Below, piece by piece: positions 24,757 to 32,949 of a DNA stretch of 64,000 nucleotides. The notes beneath the pieces are model-generated. The model was given only the letters and a program-made list of their open reading frames with translations, was not told the DNA's origin and made no database searches. The stretch lies in NCBI GenBank assembly GCA_029261835.1, contig JAJDAO010000068.1, forward strand, positions 27,019-91,018, read 5' to 3'. A program made the position numbers and the translations under genes. Numbering within the stretch: the first letter of the stretch is position 1; the number at the start of each line of letters is the position of its first letter. Source of the stretch: Deltaproteobacteria bacterium (GTDB lineage: Bacteria > Myxococcota_A > UBA9160 > UBA4427).

Positions 24757-26066
24757 TGGTTCCCGATCGCCAGCTGGTGAGTGCCAGTGGGCTAGCCGCC
24801 GCCCTGGCGTTCGCGACCCTGTTCTGGCCCGCCCTCGCGTGGCCCGCGTGGGTGATGCTGCTCGCGGTATTGGCCCTGGTTGTCATGGACTGGCGGCAGA
24901 CCCGCGCAATCCGCATGCCTGGTTTCTCGCTGCAGCTGCCGTCGTCGGGGCGGGTTGGCGCCCCGGCGACGCTGACCCTTTCCCTCCACAACCACGCCGA
25001 GATTGCCCAGCGTGTCGAAGTGCTGCTCGAGCTGCCCGAGGACCTCGGAGGCGATCTGGCGATCGAGCAGCTGGAGCTCGCGCCGGGCGAGCGGCGCGAG
25101 ATACTGCGCAAACGCACGCCCAGGCGCCGCGGTCTGCGACCGCTGGGGCCGAGCTTGCTGGTGAGTCGCTCACGCCTGGGCCTCTTCTGGCGGCGCTCGA
25201 GCCACAGCGAGCCCACGCGCTTCGCCGTGCTGCCAGATCCGGGCGTGCCCGACTCCGGTGCTCTCAACGTCTCACGACTCGAGGCCCGGCTCGGCATTCG
25301 GCCGCAGAGATCGCGCGGCGAGGGCTTCGAGTTCGAGTCCCTTCGCGAGTACGTTCCGGGCGACGACCCTCGACACATCGACTGGCGCGCGTCGGCGCGC
25401 AGCGAGAAGCTGATTGCCCGCCAATATCAAGTCGAGCGAAATCACACCGTCATCGTGTGCGTGGACACGGGTCGCTTGATGAGCGCCCGGGTCGGCGGGA
25501 CCACGAAGCTCGATCATGCCGTGGCGGCCGGGGTCGCCTTGGCCCGCGCAACCCGGGCCGCGGGCGACCGCGTGGGCTGGGTGGCCTTTGATCGAGAGAT
25601 CCGAGCCTGGGTTGCACCCATCGACGCACGCAAGACCGTGGGCCCGCTGCTCGAAGCGACCTTGCCCTTGGAGCCCTCCGACCACGATCCGCGTTACCGA
25701 GTGCTGGCCGATCTCTTGTCTCAACGTCAGAAGAAGCGCTCTCTCCTGGTGATTCTGACCGACTTCGTCGAGGGCGCCTCGTCCGCAACGCTGGAGAGTT
25801 ATCTCGGCCTGCTGGTTCGGCGCCACTGCGTACTGTTGGTGGCGCTGCGGGATCCCCTGCTCAGCCAGCTCGAAGAGCCCGCGCCGCGGATCGATGGTGC
25901 GGGGATCTATCAGCGCCTGGTGCTACAGGATCTCTTGGTAGAACGGGAGATCGCTCTGGCTCGCCTGCGGCGGATGGGTGCCCAGACCCTGGATCTCCAT
26001 CCCAAGCAGGTGACGGTGCCGCTGCTGGCCCGCTATCTCGAGATCCGCCGAGCGGGGCTCCTGTAG
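24756..26066 (+). CDS. DUF58/VWA-like partner of MoxR
   Basis: 436 residues from the ATG at 24756, overlapping the moxR stop. Two N-terminal membrane helices (about 8-45) precede a beta-rich region, then the DUF58 signature FEFESLREYVPGDDPRHIDWRASAR around residue 190-215. A VWA-like domain follows with VIVCVDTGRLMSARVGG, i.e. a D-x-G-x-x-M/S metal site variant of DxSxS. The family is thought to be a MoxR substrate at the membrane. It ends 4 bases before the convergent SpoIIM-like gene. Confidence 0.92.
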   Translation: MVPDRQLVSASGLAAALAFATLFWPALAWPAWVMLLAVLALVVMDWRQTRAIRMPGFSLQLPSSGRVGAPATLTLSLHNHAEIAQRVEVLLELPEDLGGDLAIEQLELAPGERREILRKRTPRRRGLRPLGPSLLVSRSRLGLFWRRSSHSEPTRFAVLPDPGVPDSGALNVSRLEARLGIRPQRSRGEGFEFESLREYVPGDDPRHIDWRASARSEKLIARQYQVERNHTVIVCVDTGRLMSARVGGTTKLDHAVAAGVALARATRAAGDRVGWVAFDREIRAWVAPIDARKTVGPLLEATLPLEPSDHDPRYRVLADLLSQRQKKRSLLVILTDFVEGASSATLESYLGLLVRRHCVLLVALRDPLLSQLEEPAPRIDGAGIYQRLVLQDLLVEREIALARLRRMGAQTLDLHPKQVTVPLLARYLEIRRAGLL

Positions 26067-26070
26067 CGAC

Positions 26071-27075
26071 TCAGCGATCGGAGAGAAAGCTCAGATCTGG
26101 CCGCGCCGAGCGCTTGGCGAGCCGGCGCACGATGACCACGTATCCGACGATAGAGGCGGCAGCGAGGAACGCGACACCGAAGCGTACCTCGGTAGAGAGC
26201 GCGCTCTGGCGCACGAAGCTCTCGATCAACGCAGCCAAGAAGAACAGCGGGATGGAGGCCATCAGTAGATGGAGCGCATGCCGACCCGCTTCGCGTAGGG
26301 CTCGAACGCGGCCCGCGCGGCCTGGAGCGACCAAGGCCAGCCCCAGAACGAGGCCACCGGTCGAACACAGGACGATGGCAAGAAGCTCGGGAATGCCGTG
26401 TGGGATGATCCAGGCCCAGAACCAGAGCGACTCGGGCTGGCCGGTGAAGATGGAGATGAAGGCTCCGAGGGTGAGGCCATTGTAGAGAACGAGTAGCACC
26501 GATGGCAGCCCCGCCAGGATGCCCGTGGCGAAGCTCATCAGGCCCACGCGGGTGTTGTTGAAGAAGAGGTAGGTTCCGAAGAAGGAGTTGGGGGCCAGCG
26601 AAGTCTCGCGTCGTTCCAAGAACTCGAGTCGGGCCTCGGAAGAGCTCGCGAGCTTTTCCAGCAACTCGGCGTCGTAGAGGGGAATGAGCGCCGCCAGAGT
26701 TCGGGGGTCTCCTCGCGCCACGCTGAGGCCCGCCAGGATTGATATCAAGAGGAGCACCGCGACGATCGCTTGAAGCCGCCAGGTAAGCGCAAGCGTGTCC
26801 GGGAGGTCGGCGAGCAGGAAGCGGCCTCTATCGGCCCGTCTTCGGGGCGAGTTGTAGATGAGGTTGTAGGCGCGCACGCATAGGGCATTGCAATAGCGGA
26901 CGGCCTGGGGATCTCGCGCTTGGGTTTGCAGGCGGACGAGCTGTGCGGAGTGCAGACGGTAGAGGCGGGCCAGCTCCCGAATGTCGCGGAAGCGCTCCCG
27001 GCCTCGCAGCCCCTCGAGCTTCACCACGAGTGCTTCGAAGTGCTGCTCATCGTCAGATCGTCTATTGTGACTCAC
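26071..27075 (-). CDS. SpoIIM/DUF95-family membrane protein
   Basis: 334 residues. The N-terminal ~90 residues are charged and helical (RFRDIRELARLYRLHSAQLVRLQ). About six membrane helices follow with the SpoIIM-family core FFNNTRVGLMSFATGILAGLPSVLLVLYNGLTLG and HGIPELLAIVLCSTGG. In sporulators SpoIIM acts in peptidoglycan remodelling, but this broader family in Gram-negatives sits beside RDD, MoxR and DUF58 genes with unknown role. It diverges from the RDD gene by 52 bases and converges on DUF58. Confidence 0.88.
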   Translation of the reverse strand: MSHNRRSDDEQHFEALVVKLEGLRGRERFRDIRELARLYRLHSAQLVRLQTQARDPQAVRYCNALCVRAYNLIYNSPRRRADRGRFLLADLPDTLALTWRLQAIVAVLLLISILAGLSVARGDPRTLAALIPLYDAELLEKLASSSEARLEFLERRETSLAPNSFFGTYLFFNNTRVGLMSFATGILAGLPSVLLVLYNGLTLGAFISIFTGQPESLWFWAWIIPHGIPELLAIVLCSTGGLVLGLALVAPGRAGRVRALREAGRHALHLLMASIPLFFLAALIESFVRQSALSTEVRFGVAFLAAASIVGYVVIVRRLAKRSARPDLSFLSDR

Positions 27076-27127
27076 CCGCCGTCCAACTCCCCGCCGTTTG
27101 CCGTGCGGCTCCTGGAGAACATAGAAG

Positions 27128-27964
27128 ATGCCCGCCTCTCTTGAGGACTCGCTGACTCTTCATTCTCCTGAGGGTGTTTCCCTCGAGCTGCCCCTCTGCG
27201 GGCCCGGCGCCCGGATGCTCGCCTACTCGATCGACTACATGCTGCTGCTTGTGTTGGGAACGCTCATCAGCGTCCTGGCGCTCGGGCTGAGCATGCCCCT
27301 GTTGGATCAATTCGGCGACTGGTTCGAGAGTGTGCCGGAGCAGCTCGCGGAAGATCCCAACGATCGCGGCGCCATCAATGCGATACTGTTGCCCATCTTG
27401 GTGATTGCTTTTCTCTGCTTCTTTCTGGGGGAGTTCCTCTACTTCACGATCTGGGAGGTGGCGACCGGCGGGCGCTCGCCCGGCAAGATGCTCATCAAGC
27501 TGCGCGTGGTTGGGCGCGACGGAATGCCGCCGGATCTGAGCGACTTTGCGATTCGCAACCTGCTGCGGATCGTGGACGCTTTGCCGAGCGGCTACGCGTT
27601 TGGTCTCCTGTGCATCGTGCTGACCGAGCGCGGCCAGCGCCTGGGCGATCTCGCAGCCGGCACCGTGGTCGTTCGAACCGATTTCGTAGAAGTGGCGCCT
27701 GCAATGAAGTTGCCCGAGCACCTGATTCCGCTTCCTCTCTCACGCGACCAGCTCGAGAGACTGGGCGCCAATGAACTCAGCCTGGCTCGCGGCGCTCTGC
27801 GGCGTCGCGAGCAACTGGACAACGAGCGCGCCCACGCCGTCGTCTCCGAAGCCGCCCAGGCCCTGCGGCGACGACTGGAGCTGGAGGAAGATCCGAGCGA
27901 GAGGCCCATGCGCTTTCTGCAGCGGGTCGTCCTCACCGCTGAACAGCGCGCGCGCCGAGATTGA
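27128..27964 (+). CDS. RDD-family membrane protein
   Basis: 278 residues. The family signature is clear: GPGARMLAYSIDYMLLLVLGTL (the R-x-x-A-x-x-x-D core), a second helix FLCFFLGEFLYFTIWEVATGGRSPGKMLIKLRVVG, and DFAIRNLLRIVDALPSGYAFG. A C-terminal helical charged tail of about 100 residues extends into the cytoplasm and is longer than in minimal RDD proteins. Role is unknown, transport has been suggested. Its position opposite SpoIIM and near MoxR/DUF58 reproduces a conserved neighbourhood. Confidence 0.9.
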   Translation: MPASLEDSLTLHSPEGVSLELPLCGPGARMLAYSIDYMLLLVLGTLISVLALGLSMPLLDQFGDWFESVPEQLAEDPNDRGAINAILLPILVIAFLCFFLGEFLYFTIWEVATGGRSPGKMLIKLRVVGRDGMPPDLSDFAIRNLLRIVDALPSGYAFGLLCIVLTERGQRLGDLAAGTVVVRTDFVEVAPAMKLPEHLIPLPLSRDQLERLGANELSLARGALRRREQLDNERAHAVVSEAAQALRRRLELEEDPSERPMRFLQRVVLTAEQRARRD

Positions 27965-28021
27965 GCTTCCCCCGTTGCAGCGACAGTGGCACAACGACGT
28001 GATGAAGCTCGGGGCAGAAAT

Positions 28022-29053
28022 ATGACGGTCGTCTCTTCAGGCGAGTTCCGCTTCGCAGTCGCTCATCTCGATCACCCCCACATCTTCGGCCAGACCAGCG
28101 GCTTGATAGGCGCTGGCGGCACGCTCGAGTACGCGTACGACGAAGACCCGCAGCGCCTCGATGGATTCTGCCGCCTGCACCCCGGAGCCAGGCCCGTCCG
28201 CTCATTCGACGAGATCCTCGATGCCGAGGACATTCAGCTCGTCGTGTCGGCGGCCGTGCCGAGCGAACGGGCGGAGATCGGCATGCGGGTCCTCCGGAGC
28301 GGAAAGGACTACTTCACCGACAAAGCTCCCGTCACGACGCTGGACCAGCTCGAGGCGGTCCGGAGGTGCGTCGAGGAAACGGGAGGCAAGTACTTCGTGT
28401 ACTACGCGGAGAGGCTGCACAACGATGCTGCCTGGCATGCGGGCGAGCTGATCGAGGAGGGAGCCGTCGGGAGGGTCCTGCAGGTGCTGAACCTGGCCCC
28501 GCATCGCCTCGCGAAGCCGACGCGCCCGCGTTGGTTCTTCGAGAAGCGGCGCTACGGGGGAATCCTCACCGACCTCGGCTCCCACCAGGTCGAGCAGTTT
28601 CTCGCCTACTCGGGTTGCCAGTCGGCCGAGATCAACTTCGCTCGTGTAGAGAACTTCGGCCATCCGGACGAGCCCCAGTTCGAGGACTTCGGCGAACTCT
28701 CGATGACGGGCGATACTGGTGCGTCCTTCTACACGCGAGTCGATTGGTACACGCCGGAGGGTCTGCCCTCCTGGGGCGATGGCCGCACCTTCATCGTCGG
28801 GAGTGAGGGCAGCCTCGAGCTTCGCAAGACCATCGATCCGAGCCGTCAATCACCCGCCTCCAAGCTCTACCTGTCGAATCACGAAGGCGAGCGGGAGATC
28901 GACTGCCTGGGAGCGACGGGGTTTCCGTTCTTCCAGCGACTCATCGTCGATGTGCTCGAGCGAAGCGAGAGCGCCATGACGCAGCGTCACGCGTTTCTCG
29001 CCGCTGAGCTCAGCATGCTTGGCCAGGCTTTCGCCGACCTTCGGCGTTCGTGA
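28022..29053 (+). CDS. Gfo/Idh/MocA-family oxidoreductase
   Basis: 343 residues from the ATG at 28022. The Rossmann start is unusual: FRFAVAHLDHPHIFGQTSGLIGAG replaces the common G-x-G-x-x-G with a variant centred on HIFG. The C-terminal catalytic fold is typical: SGKDYFTDKAPVTT corresponds to the EKP motif (here DKAP, retaining the catalytic Lys), and YGGILTDLGSHQVEQFL matches the G-x-x-x-D-x-x-x-H motif. Members reduce or oxidise sugars, cyclitols and related compounds with NAD(P). It converges on the Old Yellow Enzyme gene with 4 bases between stops. Confidence 0.9.
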   Translation: MTVVSSGEFRFAVAHLDHPHIFGQTSGLIGAGGTLEYAYDEDPQRLDGFCRLHPGARPVRSFDEILDAEDIQLVVSAAVPSERAEIGMRVLRSGKDYFTDKAPVTTLDQLEAVRRCVEETGGKYFVYYAERLHNDAAWHAGELIEEGAVGRVLQVLNLAPHRLAKPTRPRWFFEKRRYGGILTDLGSHQVEQFLAYSGCQSAEINFARVENFGHPDEPQFEDFGELSMTGDTGASFYTRVDWYTPEGLPSWGDGRTFIVGSEGSLELRKTIDPSRQSPASKLYLSNHEGEREIDCLGATGFPFFQRLIVDVLERSESAMTQRHAFLAAELSMLGQAFADLRRS

Positions 29054-29057
29054 GCGA

Positions 29058-30512
29058 TCAGAGTTCTGCGCCGCGAGTGCGACGCTTTGCTTCCGCCAGC
29101 GAGCTTGCCTCGGGCCGGCGCTTGTAGAAGGCGTCGAGCGGGTAGCAGCCCGACACCAGTCCGTTTCGCGGCGCGCTCGTGCAGTCGCTGAAGGTCCTGC
29201 AGATGAGAGAACGCTGTAGCGGTCTCCCGGCCAATACGTCCCGTGGAAGCTCGGGATACGAGAGCATCATGCGCCCGAGACCGATCAGGTCGGCCTTGCC
29301 CTGGCGCACCACGGCCTGTGCCACGTGGGGAAGCCACTCCTGTAGATAGCTGTAGGCCGAACCCACGACGCACAGCTCGGGGTGCCGCCTCTTCACTTCT
29401 GCGGTCGCGTGAAGCTGCCGCGCCACACCGACCAGCGGATCTTCCGGCATCTCGTAGCCGTCCGAGGGAGGATAGAAGGCGGGTCGCTGCGTGTGCGGGT
29501 TGTAGTAGGGGCTTCCCGCCGTGGTGCACAAGAGCGTCACACCCGCCTCGCGCAGCGCCACGACGAGCGCGTGCGTCTCGCACAGGTCGACTTCTCCCGC
29601 GCCTCCTCCTGCGCCTCCTCCTAGGCCTCCTCCTACGCCAGAGCCGAAGGGGCGCTGAGTGGTGGGTTCCGCCTGTCCCACTCCATCCTCTCCACCGCGA
29701 AAGGGTCCGAGATCGAAGATCGAAAGCCGTACACCGATCGCAAGCTCGGGCGCTTCGTCACGCACGGCCTGGATCGCACGCAGCAAGAAGCGGGAACGCC
29801 CGGCCAGATCGCCGCCGTAGGGGCCGGGGCGTTCGCGAGCCGAAAGCAGCTCATGGCCCAGGTATCCGTGACATGCCTTGATGTCGACGAAGGCAAAGCC
29901 CGCGTTCCGCGCGAGCCGTGCGACGGTCGGGTACCCGCCGATCAGCTCGTCGAGCTCGGCATCGGAAAGCAGCGCGGCGTCTGAGTCGATGCCAACACGC
30001 TCGTCGAGAACGGGATCGCGGAACGCGGTGCGGGGTGCAGGGGTTCCGTACGGGCGACTGAAGCGGCCGGAGTGCGTGAGCTGCAGGCCGATGAGCAGGT
30101 CACTGCTGTCGCCGCAGCGTGCTTCGTGCGCAGCCACGAGCGCACCGCGGAGCTCCGCGAGATCCCCTTCGCTCTCCGGGTTGAATGCGAGCTGGTTCGG
30201 GTTCGCGCGCCCCTTGGGCTCTATCGCGTAGGCTTCGCCACCCCAGATCAGCTTCGCGCCGCTCTCTCCGAAACGTCGCCAGCGGCGGCGTACGAGCTCG
30301 GTCGGTCGCCCGTCTCTCGTGGCGTCCCATCCTTCCATCGGAAGTGCGCAGAAGCGATTGCCGACCCTGCGATCGGCGATCTCGAGGGGGGCAGCGAGGG
30401 GTCCCGCGGCTTCGATCTCGGGATCGATCGGCAGCGCGATCCCCAGCTCCTCGAGCCGGGCGTTGAACTGCTCGAGTCTTCGCAGGCGCGTGAGCTTGAG
30501 TGCTGCGGTCAA
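29058..30512 (-). CDS. Old Yellow Enzyme family NADH:flavin oxidoreductase with Gly-rich insert
   Basis: 484 residues from a TTG that overlaps the upstream stop by 4 nt (TTGA); the longer ORF has no family sequence before it. TIM-barrel OYE features: NRFCALPMEGWDA near residue 52, IGLQLTHSGRFSRP, FAFVDIKACHGYLGHELLSARERPGPYGGDL (active-site H-G-Y-L), and the C-terminal phosphate site LIGLGRMMLSYPELP. CRTFSDCTSAPRNGLVSGCYPLD may hold an iron-sulfur or zinc cluster. An insert of about 25 residues, rich in Gly, is encoded by a 12-bp tandem repeat. It probably acts on enals or enoates. Two-gene unit with the DHDPS-like gene. Confidence 0.9.
   Translation of the reverse strand: MTAALKLTRLRRLEQFNARLEELGIALPIDPEIEAAGPLAAPLEIADRRVGNRFCALPMEGWDATRDGRPTELVRRRWRRFGESGAKLIWGGEAYAIEPKGRANPNQLAFNPESEGDLAELRGALVAAHEARCGDSSDLLIGLQLTHSGRFSRPYGTPAPRTAFRDPVLDERVGIDSDAALLSDAELDELIGGYPTVARLARNAGFAFVDIKACHGYLGHELLSARERPGPYGGDLAGRSRFLLRAIQAVRDEAPELAIGVRLSIFDLGPFRGGEDGVGQAEPTTQRPFGSGVGGGLGGGAGGGAGEVDLCETHALVVALREAGVTLLCTTAGSPYYNPHTQRPAFYPPSDGYEMPEDPLVGVARQLHATAEVKRRHPELCVVGSAYSYLQEWLPHVAQAVVRQGKADLIGLGRMMLSYPELPRDVLAGRPLQRSLICRTFSDCTSAPRNGLVSGCYPLDAFYKRRPEASSLAEAKRRTRGAEL
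29602..29637. repeat. Three tandem 12-bp repeats inside the OYE gene
   Basis: CCTCCTCCTGCG, CCTCCTCCTAGG and CCTCCTCCTACG follow each other without gaps and encode the run GVGGGLGGGAGGGAG on the minus strand. The repeat keeps frame, so copy-number change would lengthen or shorten the loop by four residues without disrupting the enzyme. Confidence 0.85.
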
Positions 30513-31477
30513 GAGAAGGCCTCCAGTCGGCGCGCGATATCCTCGAGCACGCTGCGATCGCTTGCGGGGCGCTCGGGGGAGGCCGCATGAGTGCGCGGGC
30601 TCCGGATGCGCCCCCGCAGATGCAGAAAGATCGCCGCATCGTGCTTGTAGGCTGGAACCGGATCGCGAAAAGCAAAGCAGCCGAGGTACTGGAGCAGGTC
30701 GTTCAGCTCGTAGAAGCGGCTGTCCCCCTCCAGCCACATTCGGTCGCGCAGCGCGAAGTGTTCGGGCGCGAAGGCCGAAAGGCCCAGCAGGTAGTCGCTT
30801 CCGTACATGATCATGTCAATCGCGAGATCATTGCCCGTCAAGACCAGGAAGTCGCTGCGACGCTCGTCACGCAGCGCCAGCCGCACCCACTCGAGCTGCC
30901 GCGAAAGGGAAGAGTGCTTTGCTCCGATGCACTGCGGAACATCCATCAGAGCCGCATACGCGTCGAGGTCGTAGATGCGTCCGTAGGGCACGAACATCGG
31001 GCCGAGCTCGAAGCCGATGAAGTGGTCGCTGGTGCGCGCGAGCTCGGCGTGTGCGCCGGCCCAGTCGGCGCCGTCGAGCGAAGTGAGCCCGTTCGAAGGG
31101 AATACGACCGGGGTTCCGCCGCGAGTCTCGATCGCTTCCATCGCGGCGCGATAGGCATCGGGCGCAAAGCGGTCTCCTGCTTCGTCCGAGACGTGCGCAC
31201 CGGCTGCGAAGTCTTCACCGCACACGGCCCGGGTCGTGTCGAGCACTCGTAGCCGCGTGGCCTGATCGAGCAGCTGCACATACCCGGTGTCCATGTTGAC
31301 CGCCGGTGTCAGCCCCGCTTGCAGTGTGCCCTTCAGAAGGCTCCGATAGGCCGCCCAATCGATCTCTCCGCCAGTCGCAAAGGGGAGCAGGACGGCGGAC
31401 ATGCCGCGGACCTCGCGCCGTGGCCGCAGCGGCACGGTGTGGAGAGAAGCGCTGCTCGTCTTCGGGTCGTGGCCCAT
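30509..31477 (-). CDS. DHDPS/NAL-family aldolase-like protein
   Basis: 322 residues. The family start REVRGMSAVLLPFATGGEIDWAAYRSLLKG is recognisable, and IGAKHSSLSRQ places a Lys where the Schiff-base Lys of dihydrodipicolinate synthase/N-acetylneuraminate lyase sits (normally I-K-D/E-S). The tyrosine-containing strand region is present as MNMDTGYVQLL-like (NMDTGYVQ). It presumably catalyses an aldol or decarboxylation on a 2-oxo acid, not lysine biosynthesis given the catabolic context. The stop overlaps the OYE start by 4 nt, so both are co-translated. Confidence 0.85.
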   Translation of the reverse strand: MGHDPKTSSASLHTVPLRPRREVRGMSAVLLPFATGGEIDWAAYRSLLKGTLQAGLTPAVNMDTGYVQLLDQATRLRVLDTTRAVCGEDFAAGAHVSDEAGDRFAPDAYRAAMEAIETRGGTPVVFPSNGLTSLDGADWAGAHAELARTSDHFIGFELGPMFVPYGRIYDLDAYAALMDVPQCIGAKHSSLSRQLEWVRLALRDERRSDFLVLTGNDLAIDMIMYGSDYLLGLSAFAPEHFALRDRMWLEGDSRFYELNDLLQYLGCFAFRDPVPAYKHDAAIFLHLRGRIRSPRTHAASPERPASDRSVLEDIARRLEAFS

Positions 31478-31558
31478 GGGCCGACAGATTAGTCGAGGAC
31501 CTCGGTTCTCGCGCCGGCCGACGCGTCGAGTTCGAGGGTGGCGGTCGGGCCGAAATGA

Positions 31559-31828
31559 CCGAAACTCGCAATCGATGGAGACAGCGAATCAAAGCGACTG
31601 GGCCGGGATAGAGACGCCTCAGCGCAATACGCCAATCGTCTCGCTCGCTTTGCGAACGCGCTGCACCGGGAGACGCGTCTGACCTGCGAATGTCACATCG
31701 GGGCCGCCTGCGCCGACCCCAGCATCGCACAGAAAATCCTGGCCGAGGCGGGCGAAACGGATCGGCCAGCCGATCTTCTCGAGGCGGCCCTGCGCGATCT
31801 CGCTGTGTTGCGCGAGGCGGTCGGGTGA
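31559..31828 (+). CDS. Possible small ORF or gene fragment before the 2-hydroxyacid dehydrogenase
   Basis: An open frame runs from 31559 to a TGA at 31826-31828 that overlaps the next ATG (GTGATG). It has no ATG; TTG/CTG starts would be needed, or a frameshift joins it to a short ATG frame at 31555. The C-terminal part (ILAEAGETDRPADLLEAALRDLAVLREAVG) is helical and protein-like, with a Cys-rich stretch TCECHIGAACADP before it. The coupled stop suggests a real gene or its remnant. No family is recognised. Confidence 0.3.
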   Translation, partial: PKLAIDGDSESKRLGRDRDASAQYANRLARFANALHRETRLTCECHIGAACADPSIAQKILAEAGETDRPADLLEAALRDLAVLREAVG

Positions 31829-32823
31829 TGCGCATCATCAACCTCGCGAACGGACGCCGCCTCGAAACCGTCTGGACGCACGACTTCATCGACGCGCTGC
31901 GATCGCTGGGCGAGCTGCGGCTCGAAGAGAACGGCGTCGGTCTCTCCGACGTCGAGGCCGCCGAGCAAGTGCGCGGTCACGAGGTGGCGATCGTCGGCTG
32001 GGATGCGCGACCGCTGCCAGCGTCGCTCGCGGAGAGGCCCGGTGCGCTTCGCTATGTGTGCTGCTACTCGGGCACGATCCGAGACTGCGTTCCGAGAGGG
32101 ATCGTCGAAGCGGGCATCGACGTTTCGAACTGGGGTGAACATCCCGCCAATGGTGTCGCGGAAGCCTCCATGACACTGCTGCTCGCCGTACTCAAAGGCC
32201 TGCCGAAGGTGATCGATGCCTCGCGCAGAGGGGAGTGGGGCATCGAGACGACGGTACGGGGAAGCCTGTCGGGTACGCGCGTCGGCGTCTACGGCTGCGG
32301 TGTCATCGGACGACGATTCATCGAACTCCTGCGACCATTCGGCTCGCAGATCCGTATCTTCGATCGCTACGCGCCCTCGATTCCCGATGGCTGCGAGCGA
32401 GTCGAGTCACTCGACGCGCTCTTGACTGGGATCGAGGTGCTCGTGATCCACGCAGGTCTCAGCGAAGAGACGAGGAGGTCCGTGCGAGCCGAACACTTGG
32501 CGCAGCTTCCGGATGCCGGAGTTGTGATCAACACCGCGCGGGGAGCGATTCTCGATCAAGATGCGCTATTCGCAGAGCTGTCCTCTGGCAGGCTGCGCGC
32601 CGGCCTCGACGTGCTGGAGCCCGACCACCTTCCGCCCGAGCACCCGATGCTCGGTCTCGACAACTGCCTGCTCAGCTTCCACCAGCTGGATCAGCTGCAG
32701 TGGCCACAGCGGCCCGGGCTCACGCCGATGCAACAGATCTGTGTCGACAATATTGCTCGATTCGTCTCGGGGCGGCGGCCCCGGTGGCTCTTCGATGCGG
32801 ACCGCTACGATCACAGTACCTGA
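31828..32823 (+). CDS. D-2-hydroxyacid dehydrogenase
   Basis: 331 residues from the ATG at 31828. The NAD-binding motif is VGVYGCGVIGRRFIELL (G-x-G-x-x-G). Catalytic residues can be placed: Arg in NTARGAILD, Glu in LDVLEPDHLP and His in LLSFHQLDQ. The helix GVAEASMTLLLAVLK precedes the nucleotide domain as in the family. The enzyme interconverts 2-oxo acids and D-2-hydroxy acids with NAD(P)H. Together with the DHDPS-like, OYE and Gfo/Idh/MocA genes nearby, it suggests a catabolic cluster for an unsaturated or sugar-derived acid, which is inference only. Confidence 0.9.
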   Translation: MRIINLANGRRLETVWTHDFIDALRSLGELRLEENGVGLSDVEAAEQVRGHEVAIVGWDARPLPASLAERPGALRYVCCYSGTIRDCVPRGIVEAGIDVSNWGEHPANGVAEASMTLLLAVLKGLPKVIDASRRGEWGIETTVRGSLSGTRVGVYGCGVIGRRFIELLRPFGSQIRIFDRYAPSIPDGCERVESLDALLTGIEVLVIHAGLSEETRRSVRAEHLAQLPDAGVVINTARGAILDQDALFAELSSGRLRAGLDVLEPDHLPPEHPMLGLDNCLLSFHQLDQLQWPQRPGLTPMQQICVDNIARFVSGRRPRWLFDADRYDHST

Positions 32824-32949
32824 GGGAGGGGATGGGAAGCTTCGACGGACTGGCTGGGGCATTGTTGCACGGCTCGCTCTGAAGGCGCACCGGGCTTGGC
32901 GCCGGCCGACCCTCTGGTCGACCCAATGGCTATCGACGAAGTTCCAGTC

